In this document: in pieces, positions 46,139 to 56,492 of the stretch
Layout: every line of letters begins with the position of its first letter
How positions within the stretch are numbered: the stretch's first letter is position 1
Assembly (NCBI GenBank): GCA_017305635.1
Contig: JAFKKF010000013.1
Span: 248,001-312,000 of the forward strand
Direction of reading: 5' to 3'
Source: Hyphomicrobiales bacterium
Lineage (GTDB): Bacteria; Pseudomonadota; Alphaproteobacteria; Rhizobiales; Kaistiaceae
Length of the DNA stretch: 64,000 nt
Notes under the pieces: model-generated
The model's database searches: none
Seen by the model: the letters and a program-made list of their open reading frames with translations, nothing else
Told to the model about the DNA's origin: nothing
Translations under genes and position numbers: made by a program

Positions 46139-46861
46139 TCAGCCGGCGGGAGACCTCTCCCCGCGCACGAGCCCGTCGTAGCGCCCCTTGAGGAGCACCC
46201 GGCACATCTCGCCATTGGCCTCGGCGCTGCGCCGGGTCATGCGCACGTCACGCAGCCAGGCGCCAAGCGTGCCGGCCGGGATCGCGGCGCCGTCGGGCTT
46301 GCGGAAGGCGGCATCCCCCTCGCCCGCGGGACCGCCATAGACGACACGCAGCTCGCGATAGCGGGCAACGAAAACGGCGGCGACCGGCGCCTTGGCGAGG
46401 TCGCCGAGGGTCAACGACACGATCGCGGCATCGGACATGCCGTCGGCACGGAGCGCCTCGATGAGCGCCGCCATGCGGCCAAGGAACGCCTTCCGCCGGA
46501 AGGTTTCACGGAGCGCGGCGAGGTCGCCGGCGGCCTCGTCGCCGAAGGCGCTCCGGAATCCGCGCCCGGCGGCGACGCCGGCATTGATGCGCCCGGCGGC
46601 GAAATGGTCGACGAGGCGGACATCGGCTTCCTCGACCCAGGCGAGACCGAGGAGCGCGGCACGCATGTCCTCGGCCATGATCCAGGCGAAGCCGGCTGAG
46701 CACCAGAAGGTCGGCAGGCGGAAGGCGACGGCGACGCAGCTGCCCGCCACGCCCACGTCGGCGATGAAGCCGAGCTCGACCACCGACTGGTCGAGCTCGG
46801 GATCGGTCACCGCGGCGAGCGCAGCGCGGGCCTCGGCGACCCGCGACTCATTCGGCGGCAT
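46139..46861 (-). CDS. DUF59 (MIP18/PaaD-like) metal-sulfur cluster assembly protein
   Basis: A 240-residue protein. The N-terminal DUF59 domain starts VAEARAALAAVTDPELDQSVVELGFI and holds FRLPTFWCSAGFAWIMAEDM with the reactive Cys region. The C-terminal half (about 110-240) is an additional helical domain of unknown role. DUF59 proteins help mature Fe-S or other metal enzymes. The start at 46861 overlaps the amidohydrolase gene by 14 bp, so the two are translationally linked. DUF59 and amidohydrolase genes recur together in operons for binuclear-iron monooxygenases (propane/acetone oxidation), but no monooxygenase subunits are visible here. Confidence 0.82.
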   Translation of the reverse strand: MPPNESRVAEARAALAAVTDPELDQSVVELGFIADVGVAGSCVAVAFRLPTFWCSAGFAWIMAEDMRAALLGLAWVEEADVRLVDHFAAGRINAGVAAGRGFRSAFGDEAAGDLAALRETFRRKAFLGRMAALIEALRADGMSDAAIVSLTLGDLAKAPVAAVFVARYRELRVVYGGPAGEGDAAFRKPDGAAIPAGTLGAWLRDVRMTRRSAEANGEMCRVLLKGRYDGLVRGERSPAG

Positions 46862-47870
46862 GGCGCATCGCCACCGGCGGGGCGCGGTAGCACTCGGCGG
46901 GCACGTCGATGCCATAGAGGCGCGCGGCGTTGAGGCCGAGGATCTTCGCCTTGACGTCGAGGGTGAGCCCGGTGCCCGCCTCCTGCGCGGTGGCGTCGTC
47001 GAACTCGAAGGCCATGAGGTCCTCGACCAGCCATTTCGGCGAATGGATGCCGTAGTCGGAGCCGAAGAGGAGGCGATCCTCGCCGACGAAGAAAAGGAGG
47101 TCGGCCATCATCGAGGCGAAGTATTTCGGCCGCATGTGGATGAAGCCATGCACCACCGAAAGACCGCCGTAGACGTTCGGCTCCTGGTTGGCGATCCAGC
47201 AGAAATCGTCGATGCGCGGGATGCCGCAATGATCGATGACGAACTTCAGGTCCGGGAAGGCGGTGGCGACGTCGTCGACGTCGCGCACGTCAAAGGCGTC
47301 GCTGTTCAGCGGGTGGATGGTCGGGCCCTTATGGATGTGGATGATGTCGATGCCGAGCGCCCGGCACTTCTCGAGGTAGCGCCCGACATGCTCCTCCTTG
47401 AGGGAGTAGCCCTTCGATTCCCCGCGCCATTCGGCGGTGTACATCTTGACGCTGCGGAAGCCCCAGCGCGCGTGGTCGGCCTCGAGCCTGTCGAGGCCGG
47501 CCTCGCCCTCGCGCGGATCGATGCGGCCGGCGAGGATGACGTTGTCCGGCCGGTAGGCTTTCAGCGCCGAGCATTGCTCGACCGTGTTGAAGCCCTGATT
47601 GTAGAACTCGTAGAGATAGGTCGGCATCATGATGGCGCGGTCGACATAGCCATCGACGAAGAGGTCCTTCGCCGCATTCTCGACGCCGTAATACTGGAAG
47701 CGGTCCCAGGGCCAGCGCTGGCCCTCGGGCGTCAGGCCGTTATGGCTGTTCCAGAAGACCTCGATGAAGGTGAGGCCATAGCGGTTGCGCCGGTTCGCTT
47801 CGCGCGCGTCCCAGAGATGGGTGTGGCCGTCGACGACGAAGACCTTCTTCCCGTCCGGCGTGACGAACAT
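46848..47870 (-). CDS. Amidohydrolase family protein
   Basis: A 340-residue metal-dependent hydrolase of the amidohydrolase_2 (ACMSD-like) group. The N-terminal VVDGHTHLWD has the His-x-His pair (His16, His18). IDIIHIHKGP, VIDHCGIPR and the C-terminal LLFGSDYG Asp complete the metal site on a TIM barrel. The substrate is unknown; this group includes decarboxylases and lactone or amide hydrolases. It is the middle gene of a three-gene minus-strand set (SDR, amidohydrolase, DUF59) and overlaps the DUF59 gene by 14 bp. The ATG at 47870 gives the family-typical start. Confidence 0.88.
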   Translation of the reverse strand: MFVTPDGKKVFVVDGHTHLWDAREANRRNRYGLTFIEVFWNSHNGLTPEGQRWPWDRFQYYGVENAAKDLFVDGYVDRAIMMPTYLYEFYNQGFNTVEQCSALKAYRPDNVILAGRIDPREGEAGLDRLEADHARWGFRSVKMYTAEWRGESKGYSLKEEHVGRYLEKCRALGIDIIHIHKGPTIHPLNSDAFDVRDVDDVATAFPDLKFVIDHCGIPRIDDFCWIANQEPNVYGGLSVVHGFIHMRPKYFASMMADLLFFVGEDRLLFGSDYGIHSPKWLVEDLMAFEFDDATAQEAGTGLTLDVKAKILGLNAARLYGIDVPAECYRAPPVAMRHAAE

Positions 47871-47978
47871 CGCGGATCTCCCGGTGCCGGCGGCTTGTTG
47901 TCCGCCGCCTGAACACCAAGGAAATCACGAACCGACCGGCAAGGGAACCCGCAAAGGTTGCGGGTTCGTCGCCGCGCG

Positions 47979-48728
47979 TCAGACCATGCGCATGGACATG
48001 CCGCCGTCGATGACCAGCGTCTCGCCGGTGATGAAGGGGTTGGTGAGCAGCTCGACCGCCGCCGTGGCGACGTTCTCGGCGGTGCCGAAGCGCTTCAGCG
48101 GAATGCGGTTGTCGAGATTGTTGCGCTCGGCCTCCGGCGTCATGGCGGCGTGGAAGCGCGTGCGGATGATGCCGGGCTCGACCACGTTGACGCGGATGTC
48201 CTCGACGGCGTGGTCGCGGGCGAGCGCGCGGGCCATCTGGGGGAGCGCGCCCTTCACCGTCTGGTAGGCGACGGTTGCCGGACAGCCGCGGACGCCGGCG
48301 ACGGAGCCGATGAGGAGCACCGAGCCGCCGCGCTTCGCCAGCAGGTCATGCGCCGCGCGGAAGATGTGGAAGACGGCGTGGACATGGATGCGGAAGGCAT
48401 CCTCCCAGGCCGCGGGCGTCAGATCGGTGATGCGGCCGTTATGGGCACCGCCGGCAGCCGGAACGAGGAAATCGAGCCGGCCGAAACGCTTCGCGGTCGC
48501 CTCGACGAGTTCCTTCGCCACGGCGGGATCGGCGGCATCGCCGGCGACGAACTCGACTTCGGTGTTCTTCCGCAGGTTGGCCAGCGCCGCCTCGACCTCG
48601 GCGTCCGCCGTGCGCCCGTTGATCACGAGCTTCGCGCCGCGCGCGGCGAGCGCCTCGGCAATTGCAAGGCCTATGCCGCGCGTGCCGCCCGTGACGAGGG
48701 CCACCATATCCTTCAGGTCAGTCGCCAT
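47979..48728 (-). CDS. SDR family oxidoreductase
   Basis: A 249-residue classical short-chain dehydrogenase. The coenzyme motif is TGGTRGIG at residues 13-20. Ser142 in IGSVAG and Tyr155/Lys159 in AYQTVKG form the catalytic triad, and it ends with the SDR-typical FITGETLVIDGGMSM. The basic residues after the second strand (NGRTAD) suggest NADP(H) preference. It is upstream of the amidohydrolase gene on the same strand, with 108 bp between, so one pathway is plausible. The alcohol or ketone substrate is not deducible. Confidence 0.92.
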   Translation of the reverse strand: MATDLKDMVALVTGGTRGIGLAIAEALAARGAKLVINGRTADAEVEAALANLRKNTEVEFVAGDAADPAVAKELVEATAKRFGRLDFLVPAAGGAHNGRITDLTPAAWEDAFRIHVHAVFHIFRAAHDLLAKRGGSVLLIGSVAGVRGCPATVAYQTVKGALPQMARALARDHAVEDIRVNVVEPGIIRTRFHAAMTPEAERNNLDNRIPLKRFGTAENVATAAVELLTNPFITGETLVIDGGMSMRMV

Positions 48729-48816
48729 TTTCTTTTCTCCGGTCCCGATTCCAGCGGACGGGCGACCATTGCCAATCGGCGGGGAAAAGGAAAGGCGGCG
48801 GTTGCGCGCGGCGCGC

Positions 48817-49221
48817 CTAGCCGGGAGCGTCGGGCGCCTCGGCCGTCACCTGGACCGGAACTTCCGGGATGCCGACCAGCCGGGCGATCGAGGTCGATAC
48901 CTCGGCGGAGACGACGGCAACGAAGCGCCCTTCCCGCCGGCTCAGCGATTCGATCCGCCAGCTGTCGGTGAAGGAGGGGCCGAGGAGATCATCCATCCCG
49001 GCGCGCAGCTCGGCCATGTCGTCGGCCGGTGCGGCCGGCGGGGCGCGGCCGAGGTCGGCGAGGCTCTGCTCCAGCGCGTCGGACAGCGCCGTGCGGGCAT
49101 CGGTGACGCGGCCGTAGTCGACCGCCGCGCCGGCCGCGCAGAGGACCGGCACCAGCCCGAGCGCGAAGATCGTGCTGGCATTCCCGCCGGCAGCGGCAAC
49201 GAAACGGCGCAAGAACGACAC
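48817..49221 (-). CDS. Tad/TadG-like pseudopilin-type membrane protein
   Basis: A 134-residue protein with one N-terminal hydrophobic segment in the Flp pilus-assembly (Tad) pattern: GNASTIFALGLVPVLCAAGAAVDYGRVTDART. The following exported part of about 95 residues has no named domain. It is shorter than TadG proteins, which usually carry a von Willebrand domain, so it may be a minor pilus-like or TadE-like protein. No other tad, flp or cpa gene lies nearby, so it is isolated. The ATG at 49221 was chosen as the only start before the hydrophobic segment. Confidence 0.75.
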   Translation of the reverse strand: MSFLRRFVAAAGGNASTIFALGLVPVLCAAGAAVDYGRVTDARTALSDALEQSLADLGRAPPAAPADDMAELRAGMDDLLGPSFTDSWRIESLSRREGRFVAVVSAEVSTSIARLVGIPEVPVQVTAEAPDAPG

Positions 49222-49380
49222 GGCGAACCCCTCCTGCTGAGGAGCGGGATAAGAGCCGATTCGCGGCGCCGGTGCAGTTAATCGGGCCTTAAAATCACAG
49301 GGACAATTCTTATTGGCTGAATCGTCGCTTTCGCGGACACCCCGTCTTTACCAACATCGCGGAAGGTTCCGTTAACCGCT

Positions 49381-51339
<1,959 letters not shown>

Positions 51340-51470
51340 GGTAGGGACTCCCGGCGTCCTCCTTTGGCATAGTTGAAGGACGGCGAGAAGGCGTCCTTTC
51401 GCACCTGCGAAAAGCCTTGCCATGGCGGGGCTTTGTTTCTACGGGGAAGCGGGGCGCGGCTGGAGCCGGC

Positions 51471-53300
51471 ATGAAGCGAATCATCGCAGCACTCCTCGTC
51501 TTGCTGGCCGTCTTCGTGGCGGTGATCGCGATTGCGCCGCTGTTCCTCTCCACCGATGCGGCCAAGAAGCGGATCGCCGAGGAGATATCGGGCTGGACCG
51601 GGCGCCAGGTGACGCTGACCGGCGAGCCGGAAGTGTCGCTCTTCCCGACGCTGACGGTGACGCTGCACGGCATCAACATCGCCAATCCCGCCGGCATGGG
51701 CGGGCCGCCCTTCATCTCGATGGAGGCGGTGGTCGGGCGGATCAAGCTGCTGCCGCTGTTCCTCGGGCGCACCGAGATCGCCGAGTTCAGTCTGATCAAG
51801 CCGCGGATCAACCTGAGGATCGCCGCCGACGGGCGCCAGAACTGGCGCGAGATCAAGCCGCTCCTGCCGATCGCGCCGACGAAGCCGGGCGGCGCGGCGA
51901 AGCCGGCGGAAAGCGGTGCGCCGCCCTCGGCGCGGCCGGCGCCGACCATCACCCTCGGCCGCTTCGTCATGCAGGGCGGCATCATCACCTTCGAGAACGA
52001 GCGCACCGGCGAGCACGACGCGCTGAACGCGGTCGACATCGACTTCTCCTGGCCGTCGCTGACCTCGCCGGCCTCGGGCAGCGGCAGCTTCGTCTGGCGC
52101 GGCGAGACGGTGGAATTCGACGCCTCGGTCGGCCGGCCGCTCGAACTGATGGGCGGCGACACGTCCAACATGCACGTCGCCTTGTCCTCCACGCCGGTGC
52201 GCTTCAGCTTCGACGGCACCGGCGGACGCATCCAGAGCCTGCAGCTCGACGGCCAGCTGAAGCTGAAGACCCCTTCGATGCGCCGGCTGATGGAATGGTT
52301 CGGCTCGCCGCTCGGGCCCGGCAATATCCTCGGGCCGGCGGAGCTCAACGGTCACGTCGCCTGGAACCGGCCCGACCTCGCCATCGACAAAGCGAGCCTG
52401 TCGCTCGACGGCAATGCCGCCGAGGGCGCCATGTCGGTGCGCTTCGACGGCGACCGGCCGAGCCTGCAGGGCACCTTCGCCGCCGACAAGCTCGACGTGA
52501 CGCCCTATATCGACGCGCTCCGCGAGAAGCTCGCGACCGCCGGCCACGAGGAGATAATGCTTGCCGGCGAGGGCAGCCTCGACCTGCGCGTCTCGGCCGC
52601 CGAGCTGATCGCCGGCCCGACGCAGCTCACCAGCACGGCGCTATGGGCGACGATGGGCGGCGGCAAGCTGTCGATCGACCTCGGCGAGGCCCATGCCTAT
52701 GGCGGCGAGGGCCAGGCGAAGCTGAGCGCGGCGATGGACGATGCCGGCGTGACGGCCAATTTCACCGCGCAGTTCGACGGGATCGCCGCGGCGGGGCCGC
52801 TCGGCGACTATCTCGGCATCGGCGCGCTGTCCGGCACCGGCTCCGGCGACGTCGAGATCACCGCCGCCGGGCGGACCTGGGGCGAGGTCGCGAAAGGCCT
52901 CTCGGGCAGCGCCAAGGCGACGCTCGCCGACGGCGCGCTCGCGGGCCTCGACATAGCCCGGCTCGCCAATATCGCGACCGATCCCGAAGGCGTCGCCGAA
53001 AAGGGCGGCTCGACCGCGTTCAGCGAGCTCGGCGGCACGCTGACGGTGGCCGGGGCCAAGCTGACCAGCGGCGACATCCATGCCGAGGGCGACGGCTTCG
53101 CCATCAGGGCCGAGGCAACCGCCTCCGTCCTCGATGCCTCGCTGACCGGCTCCGGCACGCTGTCGGTGGTGAAGCCGGACCAGCCGACGCAGCCGTCGGC
53201 GGTGCCCTTCCTGATCAAGGGCAAGTGGAGCGAGCCGGTGCTGCTCCCCGACTATGCGCGCCAGGGCAGCGCCGGCGGTCCTCCGACGCCGGGGGGATAG
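51471..53300 (+). CDS. AsmA family protein
   Basis: A 609-residue envelope protein. One N-terminal membrane anchor (IIAALLVLLAVFVAVIAIAPLFL) precedes the AsmA domain, which starts DAAKKRIAEEISGWTGRQVTLTGEPEVSLFPTLTVTLHGINIANP. It continues as a long beta-rich repeat with a C-terminal AsmA_2 segment (GSAKATLADGALAGLDIARL). AsmA-like proteins form bridge-like lipid conduits between the inner and outer membranes. The start at 51471 was chosen because it begins the anchor. It is divergent from the acetoacetyl-CoA synthetase gene and appears to be a single-gene unit. Confidence 0.9.
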   Translation: MKRIIAALLVLLAVFVAVIAIAPLFLSTDAAKKRIAEEISGWTGRQVTLTGEPEVSLFPTLTVTLHGINIANPAGMGGPPFISMEAVVGRIKLLPLFLGRTEIAEFSLIKPRINLRIAADGRQNWREIKPLLPIAPTKPGGAAKPAESGAPPSARPAPTITLGRFVMQGGIITFENERTGEHDALNAVDIDFSWPSLTSPASGSGSFVWRGETVEFDASVGRPLELMGGDTSNMHVALSSTPVRFSFDGTGGRIQSLQLDGQLKLKTPSMRRLMEWFGSPLGPGNILGPAELNGHVAWNRPDLAIDKASLSLDGNAAEGAMSVRFDGDRPSLQGTFAADKLDVTPYIDALREKLATAGHEEIMLAGEGSLDLRVSAAELIAGPTQLTSTALWATMGGGKLSIDLGEAHAYGGEGQAKLSAAMDDAGVTANFTAQFDGIAAAGPLGDYLGIGALSGTGSGDVEITAAGRTWGEVAKGLSGSAKATLADGALAGLDIARLANIATDPEGVAEKGGSTAFSELGGTLTVAGAKLTSGDIHAEGDGFAIRAEATASVLDASLTGSGTLSVVKPDQPTQPSAVPFLIKGKWSEPVLLPDYARQGSAGGPPTPGG

Positions 53301-53314
53301 ACGGCGGACGCGAC

Positions 53315-53450
53315 GCGCCCCCTCGACCATGCTGCGTATGGTCCCCCTCCCCCGCTTCGCAGGGGAGGATCCGCAACGGCACCGTTCCCGTGACCTGGAT
53401 GTTCCCCCGTTTGCGGGGGAGATGCCCGGCGCAGCCGACTGAGGGGGCGC
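53315..53450. repeat. Inverted-repeat element downstream of asmA
   Basis: A 136-bp stretch bounded by perfect 10-bp inverted repeats, GCGCCCCCTC at 53315-53324 and GAGGGGGCGC at 53441-53450. Inside are two hairpin-like blocks, CCCCTCCCCCGCTTCGCAGG at 53344-53363 and TTCCCCCGTTTGCGGGGGAG at 53402-53421. The organisation resembles a MITE or a double-hairpin intergenic repeat, distinct in wording from copies 1-9. Confidence 0.68.
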
Positions 53451-53463
53451 CGCTCCCCGCCCC

Positions 53464-54285
53464 TCACGGATTGGCCGCTGCCAGGCGCTCGGCGCGCTGG
53501 CGCTCCACCTCGCGGCGCTTGGTGAAGATCGAGGCGCCGATGACCCCGACCGTGACGAGGCCGATGAGGATCGTGCAGATGGCATTGATCTCCGGCGTCA
53601 CGCCGAGACGCACCTGGCTGTAGATCTTCATCGGCAGCGTGGTCGCGCCGGGACCGGTGGTGAAGCTCGCAATGACGAGATCGTCGAGCGACAGCGTGAA
53701 GGCGAGCATCCAGCCGGCGACGACGGCGGGCGCGATCAGCGGCAGGGTGACGACGAAGAAGGTCTTGAAGGGCGGGCAGCCGAGGTCGAGCGCGGCCTCC
53801 TCGACGCTGCGGTCGAAGGTGATGAGGCGCGACTGCACCACCACCGTCACGTAGCACATGGCGAGCGTCACGTGGGCGAGGACGATGGTCCAGAAGCCGC
53901 GATCGATGCCGACGGCGACGAAGAGGAGGAGGAGCGACAGGCCGGTGATGACGTCGGGCATCACGAGCGGCGCGTAGATCATGCCGGAGAAGAGCGTGCG
54001 GCCCCGGAACGAGCCGTAGCGGACGAGGGCGATGGCGGCGAGCGTGCCGAGGACGGTGGCGACGGTCGCCGATATGAGCGCGACGCGGAGCGTCACCCAG
54101 GCAGCGTCGAGGAGCGCGTCGTTCTCGAGGAGCGACGCGTACCACTTGGTCGAGAAGCCGCCCCAGACGGTGACCAGGCGCGAGGCGTTGAAGGAGAAGA
54201 TCACCACCAGCACGATCGGCAGGTAGAGGAAGGCGAGGCCGAGCGTGACCGAGGTGACGTTGAACCAGGAGGCGCGGCGTTCCAT
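53464..54285 (-). CDS. potI: Putrescine/polyamine ABC transporter permease (PotI-like)
   Basis: A 273-residue inner-membrane permease with six hydrophobic helices. The binding-protein-dependent transport domain is seen as FSGMIYAPLVMPDVITGLSLLLLFV. The ATPase-contact EAA loop is SVEEAALDLGCPPFKTFFVVTLPLIAPAVVAG. It is last in the minus-strand operon potF-potG-potH-potI. PotI rather than PotC is inferred from the adjoining putrescine catabolic genes and the PotF-like binding protein. The start at 54285 was chosen because homology begins there; the longer frame covers potH. Confidence 0.92.
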   Translation of the reverse strand: MERRASWFNVTSVTLGLAFLYLPIVLVVIFSFNASRLVTVWGGFSTKWYASLLENDALLDAAWVTLRVALISATVATVLGTLAAIALVRYGSFRGRTLFSGMIYAPLVMPDVITGLSLLLLFVAVGIDRGFWTIVLAHVTLAMCYVTVVVQSRLITFDRSVEEAALDLGCPPFKTFFVVTLPLIAPAVVAGWMLAFTLSLDDLVIASFTTGPGATTLPMKIYSQVRLGVTPEINAICTILIGLVTVGVIGASIFTKRREVERQRAERLAAANP

Positions 54286-54347
54286 CGGAGCGTTTCCAGG
54301 AAAAGTGCGAAGCGGCTTTCCGTCCGGACAAGCGACAGGTTTAAGAG

Positions 54348-55289
54348 CTAACTCTCCCTTTCCTGCTGCTTCCGCTCCTGGTTCTGGAAGACGACGATGG
54401 GAACCACGAGGAGGAGCAGGAGGACGACGGCTACCGCCGAGGCGAGCGGCCAGTCGCGGTTGGAGAAGAACTCGTTCCACAGCGTCTTGCCGATCATCAC
54501 CGTGTCGGTGCCGCCGAGGAGGTCGGGGATGACGAACTCGCCGGTGACCGGGATGAAGACCAGGAAGCAGCCGGCGACGACGCCCGGCAGCGAGAGCGGG
54601 AAGGTTACCTTCCAGAAGGCCTGGATGGGAGGGCAGCCGAGGTCCTGGGCGGCTTCCAGCAGCGTGTCGTCCATCTTCTCGAGCGCCGCATAGAGCGGCA
54701 GCACCATGAAGGGAAGGTAGGAATAGACGATGCCGATATAGACGGCGAGGTTGGTGTTGAGGATCGTCAGCGGCTCGTGGATCACGCCGATCCAGAGGAG
54801 GAACTGGTTGAGGAGCCCCTCCTTCTTCAGGATCCCGATCCAGGCATAGACACGGATCAGGAACGAGGTCCAGAAGGGCAGGATGACCAGCATGACCAGC
54901 ATCGGCCGCCAGGCACGCGACGCGCGCGCCATGCCATAGGCCATGGGATAGCCGACGAGGAGCGTCAGGAAGGTCGAGATGGCGGCGATCTCGAGGCTCT
55001 GCAGGTAGGAGCGCCAGTAGAGCGAATCCTCGGTGAGGAAGACGTAGTTGTCGGTGGTGAATTCCCGGAGCGCCGAGAAGATCGAGCCGAGCCCGCCGAA
55101 TATGTCGATGATCGGCGTATAGGGAGGCTGCGCGATGGCGCTCGTCGAGAAGGAAATCTTCAGGACGATGAAGAAGGGGACGAGGAAGAAGAAGGCGAGC
55201 CAGGCATAGGGAATGGCGACGACCAGCCAGGCGAGCGGATGGCTCCGCTGGCGGGCGGCGGGCGGTGCGGTGTCGGCTGCGGCGGTCAT
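54348..55289 (-). CDS. potH: Putrescine/polyamine ABC transporter permease (PotH-like)
   Basis: A 313-residue permease with an N-terminal cytoplasmic tail and six helices. It has the PotB/PotH-type start WLVVAIPYAWLAFFFLVPFFIVLKISFS, the long periplasmic loop between helices 1 and 2 (FTTDNYVFLTEDSLYWRSYLQSL), and the EAA loop LEAAQDLGCPPIQAFWKVTFPLSLPGVVAG. It ends with a Gln/Glu/Arg-rich tail. It lies 16 bp downstream of potG and 62 bp upstream of potI, and forms the membrane channel with PotI. Confidence 0.93.
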   Translation of the reverse strand: MTAAADTAPPAARQRSHPLAWLVVAIPYAWLAFFFLVPFFIVLKISFSTSAIAQPPYTPIIDIFGGLGSIFSALREFTTDNYVFLTEDSLYWRSYLQSLEIAAISTFLTLLVGYPMAYGMARASRAWRPMLVMLVILPFWTSFLIRVYAWIGILKKEGLLNQFLLWIGVIHEPLTILNTNLAVYIGIVYSYLPFMVLPLYAALEKMDDTLLEAAQDLGCPPIQAFWKVTFPLSLPGVVAGCFLVFIPVTGEFVIPDLLGGTDTVMIGKTLWNEFFSNRDWPLASAVAVVLLLLLVVPIVVFQNQERKQQERES

Positions 55290-55305
55290 GGAAGCGTCCC
55301 CGCGC

Positions 55306-56454
55306 TCATTTCGCCAGCACCACGCCGCCGTTCCGCGACCAGGTGAGCCAGACCTTGTCCTCCCAGGTGATGGGGCGCTCGACGACGCGGGACTGGTTGG
55401 TGACGGTGGCGGTGACGGTCGCTCCGGAAGCGAGCCGGACGTGGTAGATCGACACGTCGCCGAGATAGCCGATGTCCCAGACCTCTCCGGAAAGGGCATT
55501 GGGCGAGCCGGGCAGCGGCGCGTCGAGGGAGATGCGCACCTTCTCCGGGCGGATGGCGAACCAGACCTGGTCGCCTACCTTGGCATCGATCGCCTGGTCG
55601 AGCTCGATGACGGCGCCGGTACCGGGCGCCTCGATGCGCGTCGCGCCGGTCGCGCTCGCCGAGACCCTGCCCTGGATCAGGTTGACGTTGCCGATGAAGT
55701 CGGCGACGTAGCGCGAATTCGGCTGCTCGTAGATCTCGGCCGGCGTCGCCACCTGGATGACCTTGCCGTGGTTCATCACGGCGATGCGGTCGGCGACCGT
55801 CATCGCCTCCTCCTGATCGTGGGTGACGATAAGGAAGGTGAGGCCGAGCTTCTGCTGCAGGTCGATGAGCTCGAACTGGGTCTCCTCGCGGAGCTTCTTG
55901 TCGAGCGCGCCGAGGGGCTCGTCGAGGAGCAGCACCTTCGGCTTCTTGGCAAGCGAGCGGGCGAGCGCGACGCGCTGGCGCTGGCCGCCGGAGAGCTGGT
56001 GGGGCTTGCGCCTGGCGAAGGGCTTCAGCTTGACGAGGTTCAGCATCTCCTCGACGCGCTCCGCGATCTCGCCCTTCGGCGTGCGGTCCTGCCTGAGGCC
56101 GAAGGCGATGTTCTGCTCGACGCTCATGTGCGGGAAGAGCGCGTAGGACTGGAACATCATGTTGGTCGGCCGCCGATAGGGCGGCACGCCGGCAAGGTCC
56201 TGGCCGTCGAGGAGCACGGCGCCCTCGGTCGGCTCCTCGAAGCCGGCGACCATGCGCATCAGGGTGGTCTTGCCGCAGCCCGAGGGGCCGAGGAGCGCGA
56301 AGAACTCGCGTTCGTAGATGACGAGGCTGAGGTCGTCGACCGCGACGAAATCGGCGAAGCGCTTGGTGACGCCGCGGAACTCGATGAAGGGTTTCGAGGC
56401 AGGGTCATTCCACGGCGCAAAACTGCGACGGACCGATCCGACGGCCGCAACCAT
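55306..56454 (-). CDS. potG: Putrescine/polyamine ABC transporter ATPase (PotG-like)
   Basis: A 382-residue ATPase that powers putrescine uptake. It has Walker A GPSGCGKTT, signature LSGGQRQR, Walker B LLLDEPLGALD and H-loop THDQEEAMTVADR. A C-terminal TOBE domain (about 290-380, from GAVIELDQAIDAKVGDQVW) follows. The sequence FQSYALFPHMSVEQNIAFGLRQDRTPKGEI is typical of PotA/PotG. It lies between potF (38 bp upstream) and potH (16 bp downstream) in the same operon. Confidence 0.95.
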   Translation of the reverse strand: MVAAVGSVRRSFAPWNDPASKPFIEFRGVTKRFADFVAVDDLSLVIYEREFFALLGPSGCGKTTLMRMVAGFEEPTEGAVLLDGQDLAGVPPYRRPTNMMFQSYALFPHMSVEQNIAFGLRQDRTPKGEIAERVEEMLNLVKLKPFARRKPHQLSGGQRQRVALARSLAKKPKVLLLDEPLGALDKKLREETQFELIDLQQKLGLTFLIVTHDQEEAMTVADRIAVMNHGKVIQVATPAEIYEQPNSRYVADFIGNVNLIQGRVSASATGATRIEAPGTGAVIELDQAIDAKVGDQVWFAIRPEKVRISLDAPLPGSPNALSGEVWDIGYLGDVSIYHVRLASGATVTATVTNQSRVVERPITWEDKVWLTWSRNGGVVLAK

Positions 56455-56492
56455 GACCCTGCCCCCAATTCCCCGCCGGCTCCCGCCGGGCC

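Noticed and set aside
48817..49221. Part of a tad pilus locus
   Set aside because: No other tad, cpa or flp gene is nearby; only one Tad-like hydrophobic segment supports the call.
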